From: Coriobacteriia bacterium
Lineage (GTDB): Bacteria; Actinomycetota; Coriobacteriia; Anaerosomatales; Anaerosomataceae
Reading direction: 5' to 3'
DNA length: 64,000 nucleotides
NCBI GenBank assembly: GCA_030651765.1
Contig: JAUSBY010000011.1
Coordinates: 248,001 to 312,000 of the forward strand
Part shown: positions 9,484 to 18,497 of the stretch, in pieces
Layout: each line of letters begins with the position of its first letter
How positions within the stretch are numbered: position 1 is the first letter of the stretch
Notes under the pieces: model-generated
Databases searched by the model: none
Seen by the model: the letters and a program-made list of their open reading frames with translations, nothing else
Told to the model about the DNA's origin: nothing
Made by a program: the position numbers and the translations under genes

Positions 9484-10539
9484 ATGGGAAGCGACCACCG
9501 CGAGGGTCCCGTAGACTACCGCGCCGCCGGCGTGGACACCGCCGAGGGCGCACGTGCCGTCGAGCGCATCCGCAGCCACGTGCGCGCGACGTACCGGCCG
9601 GAGGTCATCGGCGATATCGGCGGCTTCGGGGGGCTGTTTTCGGCCGCGAAGCTCAAGGAGATGGACGACCCGGTGCTGGTCTCCGGCACCGACGGGGTGG
9701 GCACCAAGCTCAAGCTCGCGCAGCTGCTCGACGCGCACGACACGGTCGGCATCGACCTCGTGGCGATGTGCGCCAACGACATCCTGGTCTCCGGCGCCGA
9801 GCCGCTCTTCTTCCTCGACTACGTGGCCGTCGGCAAGCTCGACTCGGTGCGCATGGAGCGCATCATCGCCGGCATCGCCGAGGGGTGCCAGCAGGCCGGA
9901 TGCGCGCTCGTCGGCGGCGAGATGGCCGAGCACCCGGGCACGATGGACCCTGACGACTACGACCTCTCCGGCTTCTGCGTCGGCGCGGTGGACCGGCCGA
10001 AGATGGTGACCGGCGAGACCGTGGCGCCGGGCGATGTGATCCTGGGCATCGGCTCGAGCGGTCTGCACTCAAACGGTTTCTCGCTCGTGCGCAAGGTGCT
10101 CGTGGAGGGCCGAGAGGACGAACTGTCGCTGCCGCGTGTGGATCTCGGCGGCACGACGCTCGGCGAGCTGCTGCTCACGCCCACGCGCATCTACGTGAAG
10201 AGCGTGCTCGCTACGATCGCCGAGGTGCCCGTGAAGGGCATGGCGCACATCACGGGCGGCGGCATCACCGAGAACCTCGACCGCATTCTGTCGGAGGGGT
10301 GTGACGCGCGCGTACACCGGGGGACGTGGAAGGTGCCGCAGGTCTTCGGCCTCGTTCAGCAAGCCGCCGGTCTCGATGACGACGCGATGTACCGCACGTT
10401 CAACATGGGAATCGGCTTCGCGATCGTGCTGGACGAGCGCAACGCGCCCACGGCGGCTCTGCGCCTCCGCGAGTACGGCGAGGCCGTGAACGAGATCGGC
10501 GAGATCGTGGAGGGCTCGGGTGCGGTGACCTATGTCTGA
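9484..10539 (+). CDS. purM: phosphoribosylformylglycinamidine cyclo-ligase (AIR synthetase)
   Basis: 351-residue cytosolic enzyme that closes the imidazole ring (FGAM to AIR). Typical PurM segments: DYRAAGVD at the N-terminus, FGGLFSAAKLKEMDDPVLVSGTDGVGTKLK, ANDILVSGAEPLFFLDY, and MAHITGGGITENLDR. The ATG at 9484 is preceded by GAGGGGAG. A TACAAT at 9436-9441 could be the -10 of an internal promoter. The 3' end overlaps purN by 8 bases. Confidence 0.95.
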   Translation: MGSDHREGPVDYRAAGVDTAEGARAVERIRSHVRATYRPEVIGDIGGFGGLFSAAKLKEMDDPVLVSGTDGVGTKLKLAQLLDAHDTVGIDLVAMCANDILVSGAEPLFFLDYVAVGKLDSVRMERIIAGIAEGCQQAGCALVGGEMAEHPGTMDPDDYDLSGFCVGAVDRPKMVTGETVAPGDVILGIGSSGLHSNGFSLVRKVLVEGREDELSLPRVDLGGTTLGELLLTPTRIYVKSVLATIAEVPVKGMAHITGGGITENLDRILSEGCDARVHRGTWKVPQVFGLVQQAAGLDDDAMYRTFNMGIGFAIVLDERNAPTAALRLREYGEAVNEIGEIVEGSGAVTYV

Positions 10540-11197
10540 CGAGGTGCTGGCCGCGTCGCCTGAGGCCGAGGAGCGCGAGGACGAACGGCTCGTCCTCGGC
10601 GTGCTCATCTCGGGCAGCGGCACCAACCTCCAGGCGGTCATCGACGCGTGTGCGAGCGGCGCGCTCGACGCGCGTGTGGCCGTGGTGATCTCCAACAAGG
10701 AAGCGGCGCTCGGCCTCGAGCGGGCCCGCAAGGCCGGCATCCCGGCCGTGCACATCGATGCGGCCGCGATGGCCGACTACCGCGCGTATAACCACGCCAT
10801 CCGCGAGGCGCTCGACGCCCACGGCGTCGAGCTCGTGGTGATGGCCGGCTACATGCGCCTGCTCGGCAACGAGGTCCTGCGCGCGTATCCGGGCGCGGTC
10901 ATCAACCTGCACCCGGCGCTTCTGCCGGCCTTCCCCGGCGCCTCGGCCATCGGCGATGCGTTCGCGTACGGCGTGAAGGTCACCGGCGTCACGGTGCACT
11001 TCGCCGACGAGGAGTTCGACCGCGGGCCGATCATCTGCCAGGAGCCGGTCCGCGTCGAGGAGACCGACACCGTAGAGACACTCGAGGCGAAGATCCACGA
11101 AGTCGAGCACCGGCTGCTTCCCGAGGCCATCGGCATGATCGCAGACGGCCGCGTGCTTCTGGACGGCCGCGTCGTGCACATCGAACACACCGAGTAG
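10532..11197 (+). CDS. purN: phosphoribosylglycinamide formyltransferase
   Basis: 221 residues. It transfers the formyl group of 10-formyl-tetrahydrofolate to GAR. The Rossmann-type opening LGVLISGSGTNLQAVID starts near residue 22. The catalytic His and Asp regions are NLHPALLPAFPG and HFADEEFDRGPII. The roughly 20-residue acidic N-terminal extension is longer than in most PurN proteins. Its folate dependence links it to the pabC/pabB genes downstream. Confidence 0.94.
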   Translation: MSDEVLAASPEAEEREDERLVLGVLISGSGTNLQAVIDACASGALDARVAVVISNKEAALGLERARKAGIPAVHIDAAAMADYRAYNHAIREALDAHGVELVVMAGYMRLLGNEVLRAYPGAVINLHPALLPAFPGASAIGDAFAYGVKVTGVTVHFADEEFDRGPIICQEPVRVEETDTVETLEAKIHEVEHRLLPEAIGMIADGRVLLDGRVVHIEHTE

Positions 11198-11212
11198 AAC
11201 AGGGGCATCACC

Positions 11213-12772
11213 GTGGACCAGGTCACCATCAAGCGTGCGCTCGTCTCGGTCACCGACAAGACGGGCGTGGCCGAGTTTTGCAAGGTGCTCGTCGATGAGT
11301 TCGGCGTGGAGATCGTCTCCACCGGCGGGACGGCCGCCGCGCTCGAGGCCGCCGGCGTGCCGGTGCGCCCGATCGACGACCTCACCGGCTTTCCCGAGAT
11401 GATGGACGGCCGCGTGAAGACGCTGCACCCCAAGGTGCATGGCGGGCTTCTCGCGCGCCGCGACGTGCCCGAGCACATGGCCGCCGCCGCCGAGCACGGC
11501 ATCGGCATGATCGATCTCGTGGTGGTCAACCTCTACGCGTTCGAGCAGACCGTCGCGTGCGAGGGCGTCACGCTCGAGGACGCGGTCGAGAATATCGACA
11601 TCGGCGGGCCGAGCATGCTGCGCTCGGCGGCCAAGAACTTCGAGTCGGTGACGGTGGTGACCGACCCGGCCGACTACGACGCGGTACTCGACGAGATGCG
11701 CGCGAACGGCGGCGGCACCACGCTTAAGACGCGCAAGCGCCTCGCGACGGGGGTCTTCCGCACCACAAGCGCGTACGACAGCGCGATCTGGATGTATCTC
11801 TCCGAGTACGGCAAGGAGCGCTTCCCCGACGAGGTCCGCTTCCGCCTGCTGAAGGTGCAGGATCTGCGCTACGGCGAGAACCCGCACCAGGACGCCGCGT
11901 TCTACCGCTTCAGCGACGGCAAGGAGCACACGCTCGCGCGCGCCACGCAGATTCAGGGCAAGGAGCTCTCCTACAACAACATCCTCGACACCGACGCCTG
12001 CTGGACGGCCGTCCGTGAGTTCGCCGAGCCGTGCTGCGTGATCGTGAAGCACACGAATCCGTGCGGCGTTGCCATCGCCGACGACCTCGTGACCGCATAC
12101 GCGCGGGCGCACGAAAGCGATCCGGTCTCGGCCTACGGCGGCGTCATGGCGTTCAACGGCACGGTGACCGCCGACGTCATCCGCGCCATCTACGAGAACA
12201 AGCAGTTCGTCGAGGTGATGATCGCGCCGGACTACGAGCCCGCTGCGCTCGAGCTCCTCGACGAGAAGCGCAACGTGCGCGTGCTCTCCACCGGCGGCAT
12301 CCGCGCCGTCGGCGGGCACTACGAGTCGCGTGCGGTGGAAGGCGGCATGCTCATCCAGACCTCGGACAGCGTGGAAGAGGACGCATCGCGTTTCCGCGTG
12401 GCCACGATCGCGCAGCCATCGCCTGAGGAGATGGAGCAGCTGCTCTTCGCCTGGCGCGTGGTGAAAAGCGTGAAGAGCAATGCGATCCTGCTCGTCAAAG
12501 GCTTCGCCACCGTCGGTGTGGGTGCCGGCCAGATGAACCGCGTGAACTCGGCACGCATCGCCGTTGAGGCCGCGGGCGATAAGGTGCGCAACGCTGTCTG
12601 CGCCTCGGACGCCTTCATGCCGTTCCCCGACACGCTCGAGGTGTGTGCCGAGGCCGGGGTTACCGCATTCATCCAGCCGGGTGGCTCGATCCGCGACGAC
12701 GAGGTGATCGCCAAGGCCAACCGCCTCGGCGTGTCGATGGTCTTCACCGGATACCGCCACTTCCGGCACTAG
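11213..12772 (+). CDS. purH: bifunctional AICAR transformylase / IMP cyclohydrolase
   Basis: 519 residues, GTG start. The N-terminal MGS-like IMP cyclohydrolase domain (IKRALVSVTDKTG, STGGTAAALEAAG, GRVKTLHPKVHGGLLARR) is followed by the AICAR transformylase domain with the folate/catalytic motif VIVKHTNPCGVA and C-terminal DAFMPFPDTLE and FIQPGGSIRDDEV. It completes the last two steps to IMP and closes the pur run. Confidence 0.96.
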   Translation: MDQVTIKRALVSVTDKTGVAEFCKVLVDEFGVEIVSTGGTAAALEAAGVPVRPIDDLTGFPEMMDGRVKTLHPKVHGGLLARRDVPEHMAAAAEHGIGMIDLVVVNLYAFEQTVACEGVTLEDAVENIDIGGPSMLRSAAKNFESVTVVTDPADYDAVLDEMRANGGGTTLKTRKRLATGVFRTTSAYDSAIWMYLSEYGKERFPDEVRFRLLKVQDLRYGENPHQDAAFYRFSDGKEHTLARATQIQGKELSYNNILDTDACWTAVREFAEPCCVIVKHTNPCGVAIADDLVTAYARAHESDPVSAYGGVMAFNGTVTADVIRAIYENKQFVEVMIAPDYEPAALELLDEKRNVRVLSTGGIRAVGGHYESRAVEGGMLIQTSDSVEEDASRFRVATIAQPSPEEMEQLLFAWRVVKSVKSNAILLVKGFATVGVGAGQMNRVNSARIAVEAAGDKVRNAVCASDAFMPFPDTLEVCAEAGVTAFIQPGGSIRDDEVIAKANRLGVSMVFTGYRHFRH

Positions 12773-12779
12773 CCGCACG

Positions 12780-13475
12780 ATGGGTGCGCACCTCGCCGAA
12801 GCGCTGCGCGAGACCATCCGCGTCCAGGACGGGCGCATCCCGCTGCTCGAGCGGCACCTTGCGCGCCTGGCTGTCGGCGGGTGTGACGGCCCGATGCTCG
12901 AATCCGCCCGCCGGGCCGCCGAGAGCGCCGCGCGCGCGTGGGCCGAGCCGTACGGTCGCATGGCGCTCGTCGTCTCGACCGACGGTGAGGCGGCAGCCGA
13001 GGTCTCCGCGCGCCCGTCGGTGATCGACGTCCCCGGCGGCCCCCGGATTGCGCTCGTCCTCGCGCCCGAGCCGCAGCTCCCGCCGGGCGCGGCCAAGCCC
13101 GCCGACCGCTCGCAGTGGGACCGTGCGTTCGAGCGTGTGGCCAGTGCGGCCGACGTGGCGATCCTCGTCTCCGAGACCGGCCTCCTGATGGACACGACGC
13201 ACGCCACGCTGTGGGTCCGCACGGGCGCACGGCTGCTGACGCCGCCCTCTCCGCCGGCGCTCGCCGGTGTGTCCCGCGGCGTCGTGCTCGACCGCGCCGC
13301 CGCACTCGGCTACGAGGCTGCCGAGGCGCCACTCGTCCCCGCGCATCTCGACTCGGCCGACGAGGTGATCCTCACCACCGCCGTGGCGGGTGCGCGCGCG
13401 GTGCGGGGCAGGGGCGGGCCCGCCGCCGACGCGCTCGCCACCGAGTTCGCGCGACTGTTCGCGGGCGGCGCGTGA
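12780..13475 (+). CDS. pabC: aminodeoxychorismate lyase-like PLP enzyme
   Basis: 231 residues, fold-type IV PLP family. The opening ETIRVQDGRIPLLERHLARL is the standard start of PabC/aminotransferase IV proteins. The likely PLP lysine is in AAKPADRSQWD, and the conserved TGLLMDTTHATLWV segment corresponds to the family's E-T-T-x-x-N region, with Asp for Glu. Its role would be release of p-aminobenzoate from aminodeoxychorismate for folate. Its stop overlaps the next gene, a component I synthase, which supports PabC over branched-chain aminotransferase. Confidence 0.8.
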   Translation: MGAHLAEALRETIRVQDGRIPLLERHLARLAVGGCDGPMLESARRAAESAARAWAEPYGRMALVVSTDGEAAAEVSARPSVIDVPGGPRIALVLAPEPQLPPGAAKPADRSQWDRAFERVASAADVAILVSETGLLMDTTHATLWVRTGARLLTPPSPPALAGVSRGVVLDRAAALGYEAAEAPLVPAHLDSADEVILTTAVAGARAVRGRGGPAADALATEFARLFAGGA

Positions 13476-14719
13476 GCGGCGGGCCGCTGCGTGCCGAGGG
13501 GCCCGTGCTCGCCCCGCCATCGGCCGAAGCGGCAGCGTTCGTCCGCGCTATTCCCGCCGAGCGTCGCCCGCTCGCGCTCGCGCCGTCAGACGCGCGGGGC
13601 TGGTTCGGCGGAGCGCACATGGTGTGCTGGGATCCGGCCGAGACGCGCGGCGGCCTCTCGCTGTCGGTTGCCGCGGGGCTGCTCGAGCAGGCGATGTCGA
13701 GCCCGGACCCGCTGCTTGCGGCGGCGGTCCTGCCCTACGACGGTCTCGCCGAGGTCCGCACGTACACCGGCGGTCTCGTGCGCACTGCCGAGGGGTGGCG
13801 CGCATGGGGCAGCACCGTCACCGCGCTGCCGGCGGCACTCGACATCGACCTCGCGCCGCGCGTGGCCGGTCCGCTGATCCTCGACCCGACCGCCGACCTC
13901 GATGAGGCGGGCTACCGCGCACGGGTCGAGCGCGTGCGCGAGCGCATCGCCGCAGGCGACGTGTACGTCCTGAACCTCACCTACCGTATCGCCGGCCAAC
14001 CGGCGCTCGTCGCCGCCGATGCGTTCGGCGTGCTTGTGGAGCGGGCCGCCGGCCCGATGTCGGCCTGGTGGGGCGAGGCGTCGGGCGGCTCGCTCGCCTC
14101 GGTCTCTCCCGAGCGGTTCTGCGCGATCGAGACCGACGCGCACGGACACCGGCACGTGTGGATCGAGCCCATCAAGGGGACGCGACCGCGCGGCGCGGAT
14201 GTGGTCACGGACGCCGCGGCGGCGCGCGAGCTGGCCGGGGATGCCAAGGAGCGCGCCGAGCACGTGATGATCGTGGACCTCGAACGCAACGATCTCGGCC
14301 GGGTGGCGGTCCCGGGAAGCGTGCACGTGGACCCGATGCTCGAAGTCTTCGCCACGCCGTACTGCCACCAGCTCGTCTCGCGCGTTCGCGCGCTCATGCG
14401 GGCGGACGCCACACTCGGCGATCTGGTGGAGGCCACCTTCCCGTGCGGTTCGGTCACCGGGGCGCCGAAGCGCGCCGCGATGCGCATCATCGGTGAGCTG
14501 GAGCGCTCGCCACGCGGCGCGTACACGGGGGCCCTGGCGGTGGCGCTCCCCGGGCGCTTCGACTCGTCGGTGCTCATCCGGACGCTCGAGTACGGACCGG
14601 ACGCCGTGCGCTGGGGGACCGGCGGCGGAGTCACCATCGACTCGGATCCTGGAGCCGAGTGGCGCGAGTCGCGGCTCAAGGCGGTACCCGTGCTGGGCGC
14701 CGCGGCGGGGGACGTCTGA
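13472..14719 (+). CDS. pabB: aminodeoxychorismate synthase component I (PabB-like)
   Basis: 415 residues from the GTG overlapping the pabC stop; the longer open frame is not credible. It is a chorismate-utilising enzyme: IAAGDVYVLNLTYRI, VSPERF, EPIKGTRPRG, DLERNDLGRV and GSVTGAPKRAAMRIIGELE are in the usual order and spacing. No glutaminase (PabA) gene is nearby. Anthranilate synthase component I is the alternative; pairing with pabC favours p-aminobenzoate. Folate made this way feeds the purN and purH reactions. Confidence 0.85.
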   Translation: MSGGPLRAEGPVLAPPSAEAAAFVRAIPAERRPLALAPSDARGWFGGAHMVCWDPAETRGGLSLSVAAGLLEQAMSSPDPLLAAAVLPYDGLAEVRTYTGGLVRTAEGWRAWGSTVTALPAALDIDLAPRVAGPLILDPTADLDEAGYRARVERVRERIAAGDVYVLNLTYRIAGQPALVAADAFGVLVERAAGPMSAWWGEASGGSLASVSPERFCAIETDAHGHRHVWIEPIKGTRPRGADVVTDAAAARELAGDAKERAEHVMIVDLERNDLGRVAVPGSVHVDPMLEVFATPYCHQLVSRVRALMRADATLGDLVEATFPCGSVTGAPKRAAMRIIGELERSPRGAYTGALAVALPGRFDSSVLIRTLEYGPDAVRWGTGGGVTIDSDPGAEWRESRLKAVPVLGAAAGDV

Positions 14720-14723
14720 CCCG

Positions 14724-15575
14724 CTACTCCTGGACCAGGTGCACGGTGCGGGTGGGGAACGGGAAGTGGATGTCCTCGGCAGCGAAGCGGGTGTACAGGC
14801 GCCTGATGAACTCGCTGCGGAGCAGATACTGGTCGCCGTACTCGGTCGTTCTGAGCACTGCGAGCACGGTGATCGCCGAGTCGCCAAACCCGCGGAACCG
14901 GACTATCGGCTCGTAGCCGGGCAACTGCGGCTGCAGCTCGGCCATGACCTCGGCGGCCACCTCGGACGCGACGCGCTCAACGCGCTCCAGATCGGAGCCG
15001 TACACCACGCCAAACTCGGTATAGACGGCCAGTGGGTCGGCAGGCAGCCGGTAGTTGGTCACGACCGCCTGCGCGAGCTTGCCGTTTGGCACGATCACGA
15101 GGTTGTCGGCCTGCGTGCGGAGCGTGGTGGTGCGCCACGCGATGTCGACGACGGTCCCCTCCTGCTTTGTCTCCAGCAGGAGGTAGTCGCCCGGACGGAT
15201 CTGCTTCGAGGCGACGATCTGCAGCCCCGCGAACAGGTTGCCGAGCGTGTCCTGAAGTGCCAGAGCGACCGCCAGACCTCCTACGCCGAGTGCGGTGATG
15301 ATCGGCGTGATCGAGATCTCGAGTGCCGAGAGTATCGTCAGCCCGCCGATGACGAGGACCAGTATCCGCGTGATGTTCACGAGGATGCTGGCCGAGGGCA
15401 GTGCTTCGGAGGCGGCCACCGAGCGACGGACGAGATGGCCCGCGACGCGCATGAGCACGAGGGTCACCACAAGGATGATCGCGATGGTGACACCGCGGGT
15501 CACGTACAGCTCGGGGATCTCCATACCCAGTACGGTCATCGTGTCTCCGTCCGCTTCGTGGTCAGGGCCCATCAT
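14724..15575 (-). CDS. small-conductance mechanosensitive channel (MscS family)
   Basis: 283 residues, convergent with pabB (4-base gap). Three to four N-terminal membrane helices, then the pore-lining helix GVGGLAVALALQDTLGNLFAGLQI near residue 100 and the beta domain beginning GDYLLLETKQEGTVVDI with NGKLAQAVVTNY. It ends with a mixed alpha/beta cytoplasmic domain. Osmotic safety valve of the inner membrane by family. Confidence 0.9.
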   Translation of the reverse strand: MMGPDHEADGDTMTVLGMEIPELYVTRGVTIAIILVVTLVLMRVAGHLVRRSVAASEALPSASILVNITRILVLVIGGLTILSALEISITPIITALGVGGLAVALALQDTLGNLFAGLQIVASKQIRPGDYLLLETKQEGTVVDIAWRTTTLRTQADNLVIVPNGKLAQAVVTNYRLPADPLAVYTEFGVVYGSDLERVERVASEVAAEVMAELQPQLPGYEPIVRFRGFGDSAITVLAVLRTTEYGDQYLLRSEFIRRLYTRFAAEDIHFPFPTRTVHLVQE

Positions 15576-15603
15576 AGCAATCGGGCTCGGTCCGGTGTCT
15601 CGT

Positions 15604-15632
15604 TTGACCCTTAGGCCAGGCGTGGGTACACT
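15604..15632 (+). promoter_or_regulatory. promoter upstream of the tRNA-Lys/tRNA-Glu pair
   Basis: TTGACC at 15604-15609 and TACACT at 15627-15632 with a 17-base spacer, about 50 bases before tRNA-Lys. It would transcribe both tRNAs. Confidence 0.55.
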
Positions 15633-15682
15633 ACGCGTTGCGCTTCCGGGCCGTTTGACCCTGGCCCGGGATGTGCTTGTCA

Positions 15683-15758
15683 GGGCCGTTAGCTCAGTTG
15701 GTAGAGCAGGGGACTTTTAATCCCAAGGTCATAGGTTCGATCCCTATACGGCCCACCA
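15683..15758 (+). tRNA. tRNA-Lys (anticodon TTT)
   Basis: 76 bases with encoded CCA. Acceptor GGGCCGT pairs with ACGGCCC, the D-arm contains AGCTCAGTTGGTAGAGC, the anticodon loop is CTTTTAA (anticodon TTT), and the T-arm is GGTTCGATCCC. All arms fold by eye. Confidence 0.95.
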
Positions 15759-15770
15759 CAGCGCACACCG

Positions 15771-15846
15771 GCCCCCATCGTCTAGCGGCCAAGGACTCCG
15801 CCCTTTCAAGGCGGCAACAGGGATTCGAATTCCCTTGGGGGCACCA
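15771..15846 (+). tRNA. tRNA-Glu (anticodon TTC), integration target
   Basis: 76 bases with CCA. Acceptor GCCCCCA pairs with TGGGGGC, anticodon loop CTTTCAA (TTC), T-arm GGATTCGAATTCC. The last 26 bases (15821-15846) recur at 62770-62795, so the gene is the attachment site of the mobile element, and insertion leaves this copy intact. Confidence 0.95.
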
Positions 15847-17149
15847 CATTCTCGCAGTTCAGAGGGGGTACGGCCTCTGATTTGGTGCCCGATTTGGTGC
15901 CCAATTGTGTTTCCACTGCGCCCAAGGCGCCGCTGAAAAGGTCGCCGATACTGTCTGCCGCAGCTCTCTGAGTGGCACGATCGGACCAGCAGTAAGTGTC
16001 CATCGTGTACGCCGATGAGTGATGGCCGGCAATCTCCTGGACGACCTTCGGGCTGTTGCCCTGCCTGAGCATGAGCGACAGCGCGGTGTGGCGCAGATCA
16101 TGGAATCGCGGCGCCACACGTGACGACTTCCTGAACTCCTGCCAGGCCCACTCAAAACGCGACGGCCACCACGGCTCGCCATCCTCTTCCGAGAACACCA
16201 TAGGGCCGTGTTCCAGTTGGTAGCCCTCGCCGGCGAGTTCCCGGCGCGCCCGGCGGTCCTCGTGTTCGTCTTTCGCGAACGCCAGCGCACTCACTAGAAT
16301 CGCGGGCATTTCGATGGTTCGGCGCGATCGCTCGCTCTTCGGGCCCTTCAACTCGTAGCCGTTGGCCCCCTCGTCCCACGCTCGCACGACCGAAATCGTG
16401 CCGTTCACGAGGTCGACGTCATCCCACGAAAGCGCCAGTATCTCGCCGCGGCGCATGCCCGTCGTGACCGCGAGTAGGACGGGCAGGTAGAGCCGATTCC
16501 CTTCCAGTGCGTTCAGAAGCTCGGCGACTTTGTGTGCGCCGAGTACCTCGACCCGATGTCGCTTGGGTCGAGGCAGCTCAACGCCGCGCTCGGTGTCAGC
16601 CGGGTTGAATGCAATCCGGTCCAACTTGACAGCCTGCGAGAGGGCCTTGTGTAGCACCGCGTGCGTCTGAATCACGGTGCGTTCCGAAAGCCCGAGTCCG
16701 CCGTTCGCCTTTGGCAGTTGCATGCGCGTGTACATCGCCTGGATGGCCTCCGCGCTCAACTTCTGAAGGCGCAGTGCCCCCAGCTCGGGCTTCAAGTACC
16801 GCCGAATGATTCCCTGATAGCCCTTGAGCGTCGAGCCCGCTCTTCCGATCGGGGCGTAGTTCGTTATCCACGTGTCGAGCCAATCGGCCACGCTCTGGCC
16901 TTCGGGCTTGACGTACATGCCCTGGTCGGCCGAGGTGAGCAGCCGTCTCATTTCTCGCTCGGCTGCGGACTTGGTGCCGGTGACGTAGTAGAAGTCGCGA
17001 TGGCGATTCCCGGCACCGTCTCGGCCCCGGTCAATGACGATCTTCCATCGATCGCGGACTACCACGCCATTTCTCTTGTAGGGCTGTACGTGACCCTTCA
17101 TACCCCACTGCCTCCAGACGCTGTTTGGCGGTGCATTCGTTTGCGACAT
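15806..17149 (-). CDS. int: tyrosine recombinase / integrase
   Basis: 447 residues: an N-terminal AP2-like/SAM-like part (about 20-200), then the catalytic domain. Catalytic residues are readable: Arg233 (TGMRRGE), His350 and Arg353 (HDLRHT), His376 (IAGHH) and nucleophile Tyr386 (MDTYCW). It catalyses site-specific insertion into and excision from the tRNA-Glu gene. The last 13 codons or so are read from the antisense strand of the tRNA-Glu 3' end, and the stop is inside the tRNA. The start overlaps the upstream zinc-finger gene by 52 bases on the same strand, so the two are probably co-expressed. Confidence 0.95.
   Translation of the reverse strand: MSQTNAPPNSVWRQWGMKGHVQPYKRNGVVVRDRWKIVIDRGRDGAGNRHRDFYYVTGTKSAAEREMRRLLTSADQGMYVKPEGQSVADWLDTWITNYAPIGRAGSTLKGYQGIIRRYLKPELGALRLQKLSAEAIQAMYTRMQLPKANGGLGLSERTVIQTHAVLHKALSQAVKLDRIAFNPADTERGVELPRPKRHRVEVLGAHKVAELLNALEGNRLYLPVLLAVTTGMRRGEILALSWDDVDLVNGTISVVRAWDEGANGYELKGPKSERSRRTIEMPAILVSALAFAKDEHEDRRARRELAGEGYQLEHGPMVFSEEDGEPWWPSRFEWAWQEFRKSSRVAPRFHDLRHTALSLMLRQGNSPKVVQEIAGHHSSAYTMDTYCWSDRATQRAAADSIGDLFSGALGAVETQLGTKSGTKSEAVPPLNCENVVPPREFESLLPP
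15821..15846. repeat. attL core repeat (26 bp)
   Basis: GGATTCGAATTCCC followed by TTGGGGGCACCA, the T-arm and acceptor 3' end of tRNA-Glu. Identical to 62770-62795. Bases on either side of the two copies differ, so the identity is limited to the att core. Confidence 0.9.
15879..15902. repeat. tandem 12-bp repeat, probable integrase arm sites (left)
   Basis: Two perfect copies of GATTTGGTGCCC in tandem, 33 bases inside attL and within the 3' end of the integrase gene. The same tandem pair occurs in the same orientation at 62642-62665, inside attR. In the excised circle the att core would be flanked on both sides by this pair, the arrangement expected of arm-type binding sites of a lambda-like integrase. 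Inference from pattern only. Confidence 0.55.
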
Positions 17150-18012
17150 CGATCGCTGCAGGTCTTCCTGTCAGATCGGGCCTCGGTCGCATCCCACCAG
17201 TCGCCACAGACCGGACACGGGCGATACTCTCGCTGCCCATCGACCGCGAGCGCGAACTGCAGCCACATGGCCGCTATGAGCGACCGAACCTCGAACGTCA
17301 GCCGGAGTCCGTCCGGCTGTGCGCTCGTTACTCGCATCACCACGCGCACACTCGCGCACATCTCGGACACGAGATAGGCGAGAGCGGCGCGAGCCGCTGC
17401 CTCCGGAAGGCTGGCCCTCATGAGTGGCACGGCCGGCTCGAACTCGGCGTTGGACGTCTGCGACGCAGTCAGTCCCAGGTCGCGTTGCGCGGACGCCGTG
17501 CGAGTCCAGACCATGTACTTGGGCACCGGCTTACCGGGCTCGACGAGCGAGTCGTACGGCTTCACGAGCAGCTCCGCACCGATGAGCTCATCAGCCCGCC
17601 CTTCGTTGATCGCATCCCAGAGCCGCAGCGCGAACGCGAGCATCCGGCGATGCCCCCGCCATATCTCGAAGCTGCGACCCTCGGAGTACACGAGGAACGG
17701 ATCGTCGGTTGCCATCTCCTTGCCGGTTGCCAGGTGATCATCCACGACCACGACGCCGCCGCTCTCAAGGTCGCCGTACCTCATGGCGAACTCCACAAAG
17801 GCGTCTTCGGTGTCTCGCACATCGGCGAACTTCCGGAACAACGCCGGCTCCCTCTTCAGCGGCTGGTAGCCGTCATCCGCAGGGTGGCCGGCCAGTAGCC
17901 GCTGGCTGCGCGGACCAATCCATCGACCATCTGCCATGCGCCACCACTGGAAGTCCACAAGGGCGGCCGGTGATGCTGAGCTGATTCGCGCTGTCACGTT
18001 TCTGTCCTCCAT
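17098..18012 (-). CDS. zinc-finger protein co-transcribed with the integrase
   Basis: 304 residues, not recognised over most of its length. The C-terminal 35 residues hold a Cys4-type finger, CPVCGDWW followed about 18 residues later by CSDRCRKRMHR, similar to the CGNR-type fingers of actinobacterial regulators. The middle is mixed alpha/beta with no membrane segment. It lies directly upstream of int on the same strand with overlapping frames, suggesting a part in control of recombination; that is inference. Promoter signals for it and for the divergent HTH gene must lie in 18013-18085. Confidence 0.75.
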   Translation of the reverse strand: MEDRNVTARISSASPAALVDFQWWRMADGRWIGPRSQRLLAGHPADDGYQPLKREPALFRKFADVRDTEDAFVEFAMRYGDLESGGVVVVDDHLATGKEMATDDPFLVYSEGRSFEIWRGHRRMLAFALRLWDAINEGRADELIGAELLVKPYDSLVEPGKPVPKYMVWTRTASAQRDLGLTASQTSNAEFEPAVPLMRASLPEAAARAALAYLVSEMCASVRVVMRVTSAQPDGLRLTFEVRSLIAAMWLQFALAVDGQREYRPCPVCGDWWDATEARSDRKTCSDRCRKRMHRQTASGGSGV

Positions 18013-18085
18013 AGCCGTCTACCTATCCGCAGACACGGACAACATACTTCGCATAGGACAATGCCCGCAAGAGAAAGGCGGATTG

Positions 18086-18301
18086 ATGCTGAGGATTCAG
18101 AAGCTCCGGGAGGACAGGGGGCTTAGCCGGTCGGCTCTGGCGCGCATCGCCCTGATGCATGCGGCGACGGTCGGGCAGATCGAGAGCCGCTACATCGGGC
18201 GGCCGTACCAGTCGCAGCTCGACAAGCTCGCCGAGGCCCTCGAGTTCACGGGCGAGGCGGATGAGCTTCTCGAGGAAGTCGACGCCGATGACCGGCCGTA
18301 G
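18086..18301 (+). CDS. XRE-like helix-turn-helix regulator
   Basis: 71 residues, nearly all one HTH_3 domain (LRIQKLREDRGLSRSALARIALMHAATVGQIE). ATG at 18086 after AAAGGCGG. Divergent from the int module, as expected of a repressor that controls excision versus maintenance. Its 3' end overlaps the next gene by 14 bases. Confidence 0.8.
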   Translation: MLRIQKLREDRGLSRSALARIALMHAATVGQIESRYIGRPYQSQLDKLAEALEFTGEADELLEEVDADDRP

Positions 18302-18497
18302 TCTCGCCGAATACGGTGAGCTTCTGACCATGGACGAAGTGTGCCTGGTGCTGCAGCTGTCAAAGAACACGGTCTACGAACTCGCGCGTTCAGGTGACGT
18401 CCCTACCATCCGTTTCGGGCGACAGCTGCGGACGCCTCGAGCTGCGCTGGAGCAGATGATGGCCGGTTCGTCTGAATGCGACAGTGCCAATGCCTAA
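18288..18497 (+). CDS. excisionase-type (MerR-like, HTH_17) DNA-binding protein
   Basis: 69 residues, with LLTMDEVCLVLQLSKNTVYELARSGDVPTIRFGRQLRTPRAAL, the classic short winged-helix of Xis/AlpA proteins. The ATG at 18288 overlaps the upstream HTH gene. It is a candidate recombination directionality factor for the integrase at 15.8 kb. Confidence 0.8.
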   Translation: MTGRSLAEYGELLTMDEVCLVLQLSKNTVYELARSGDVPTIRFGRQLRTPRAALEQMMAGSSECDSANA

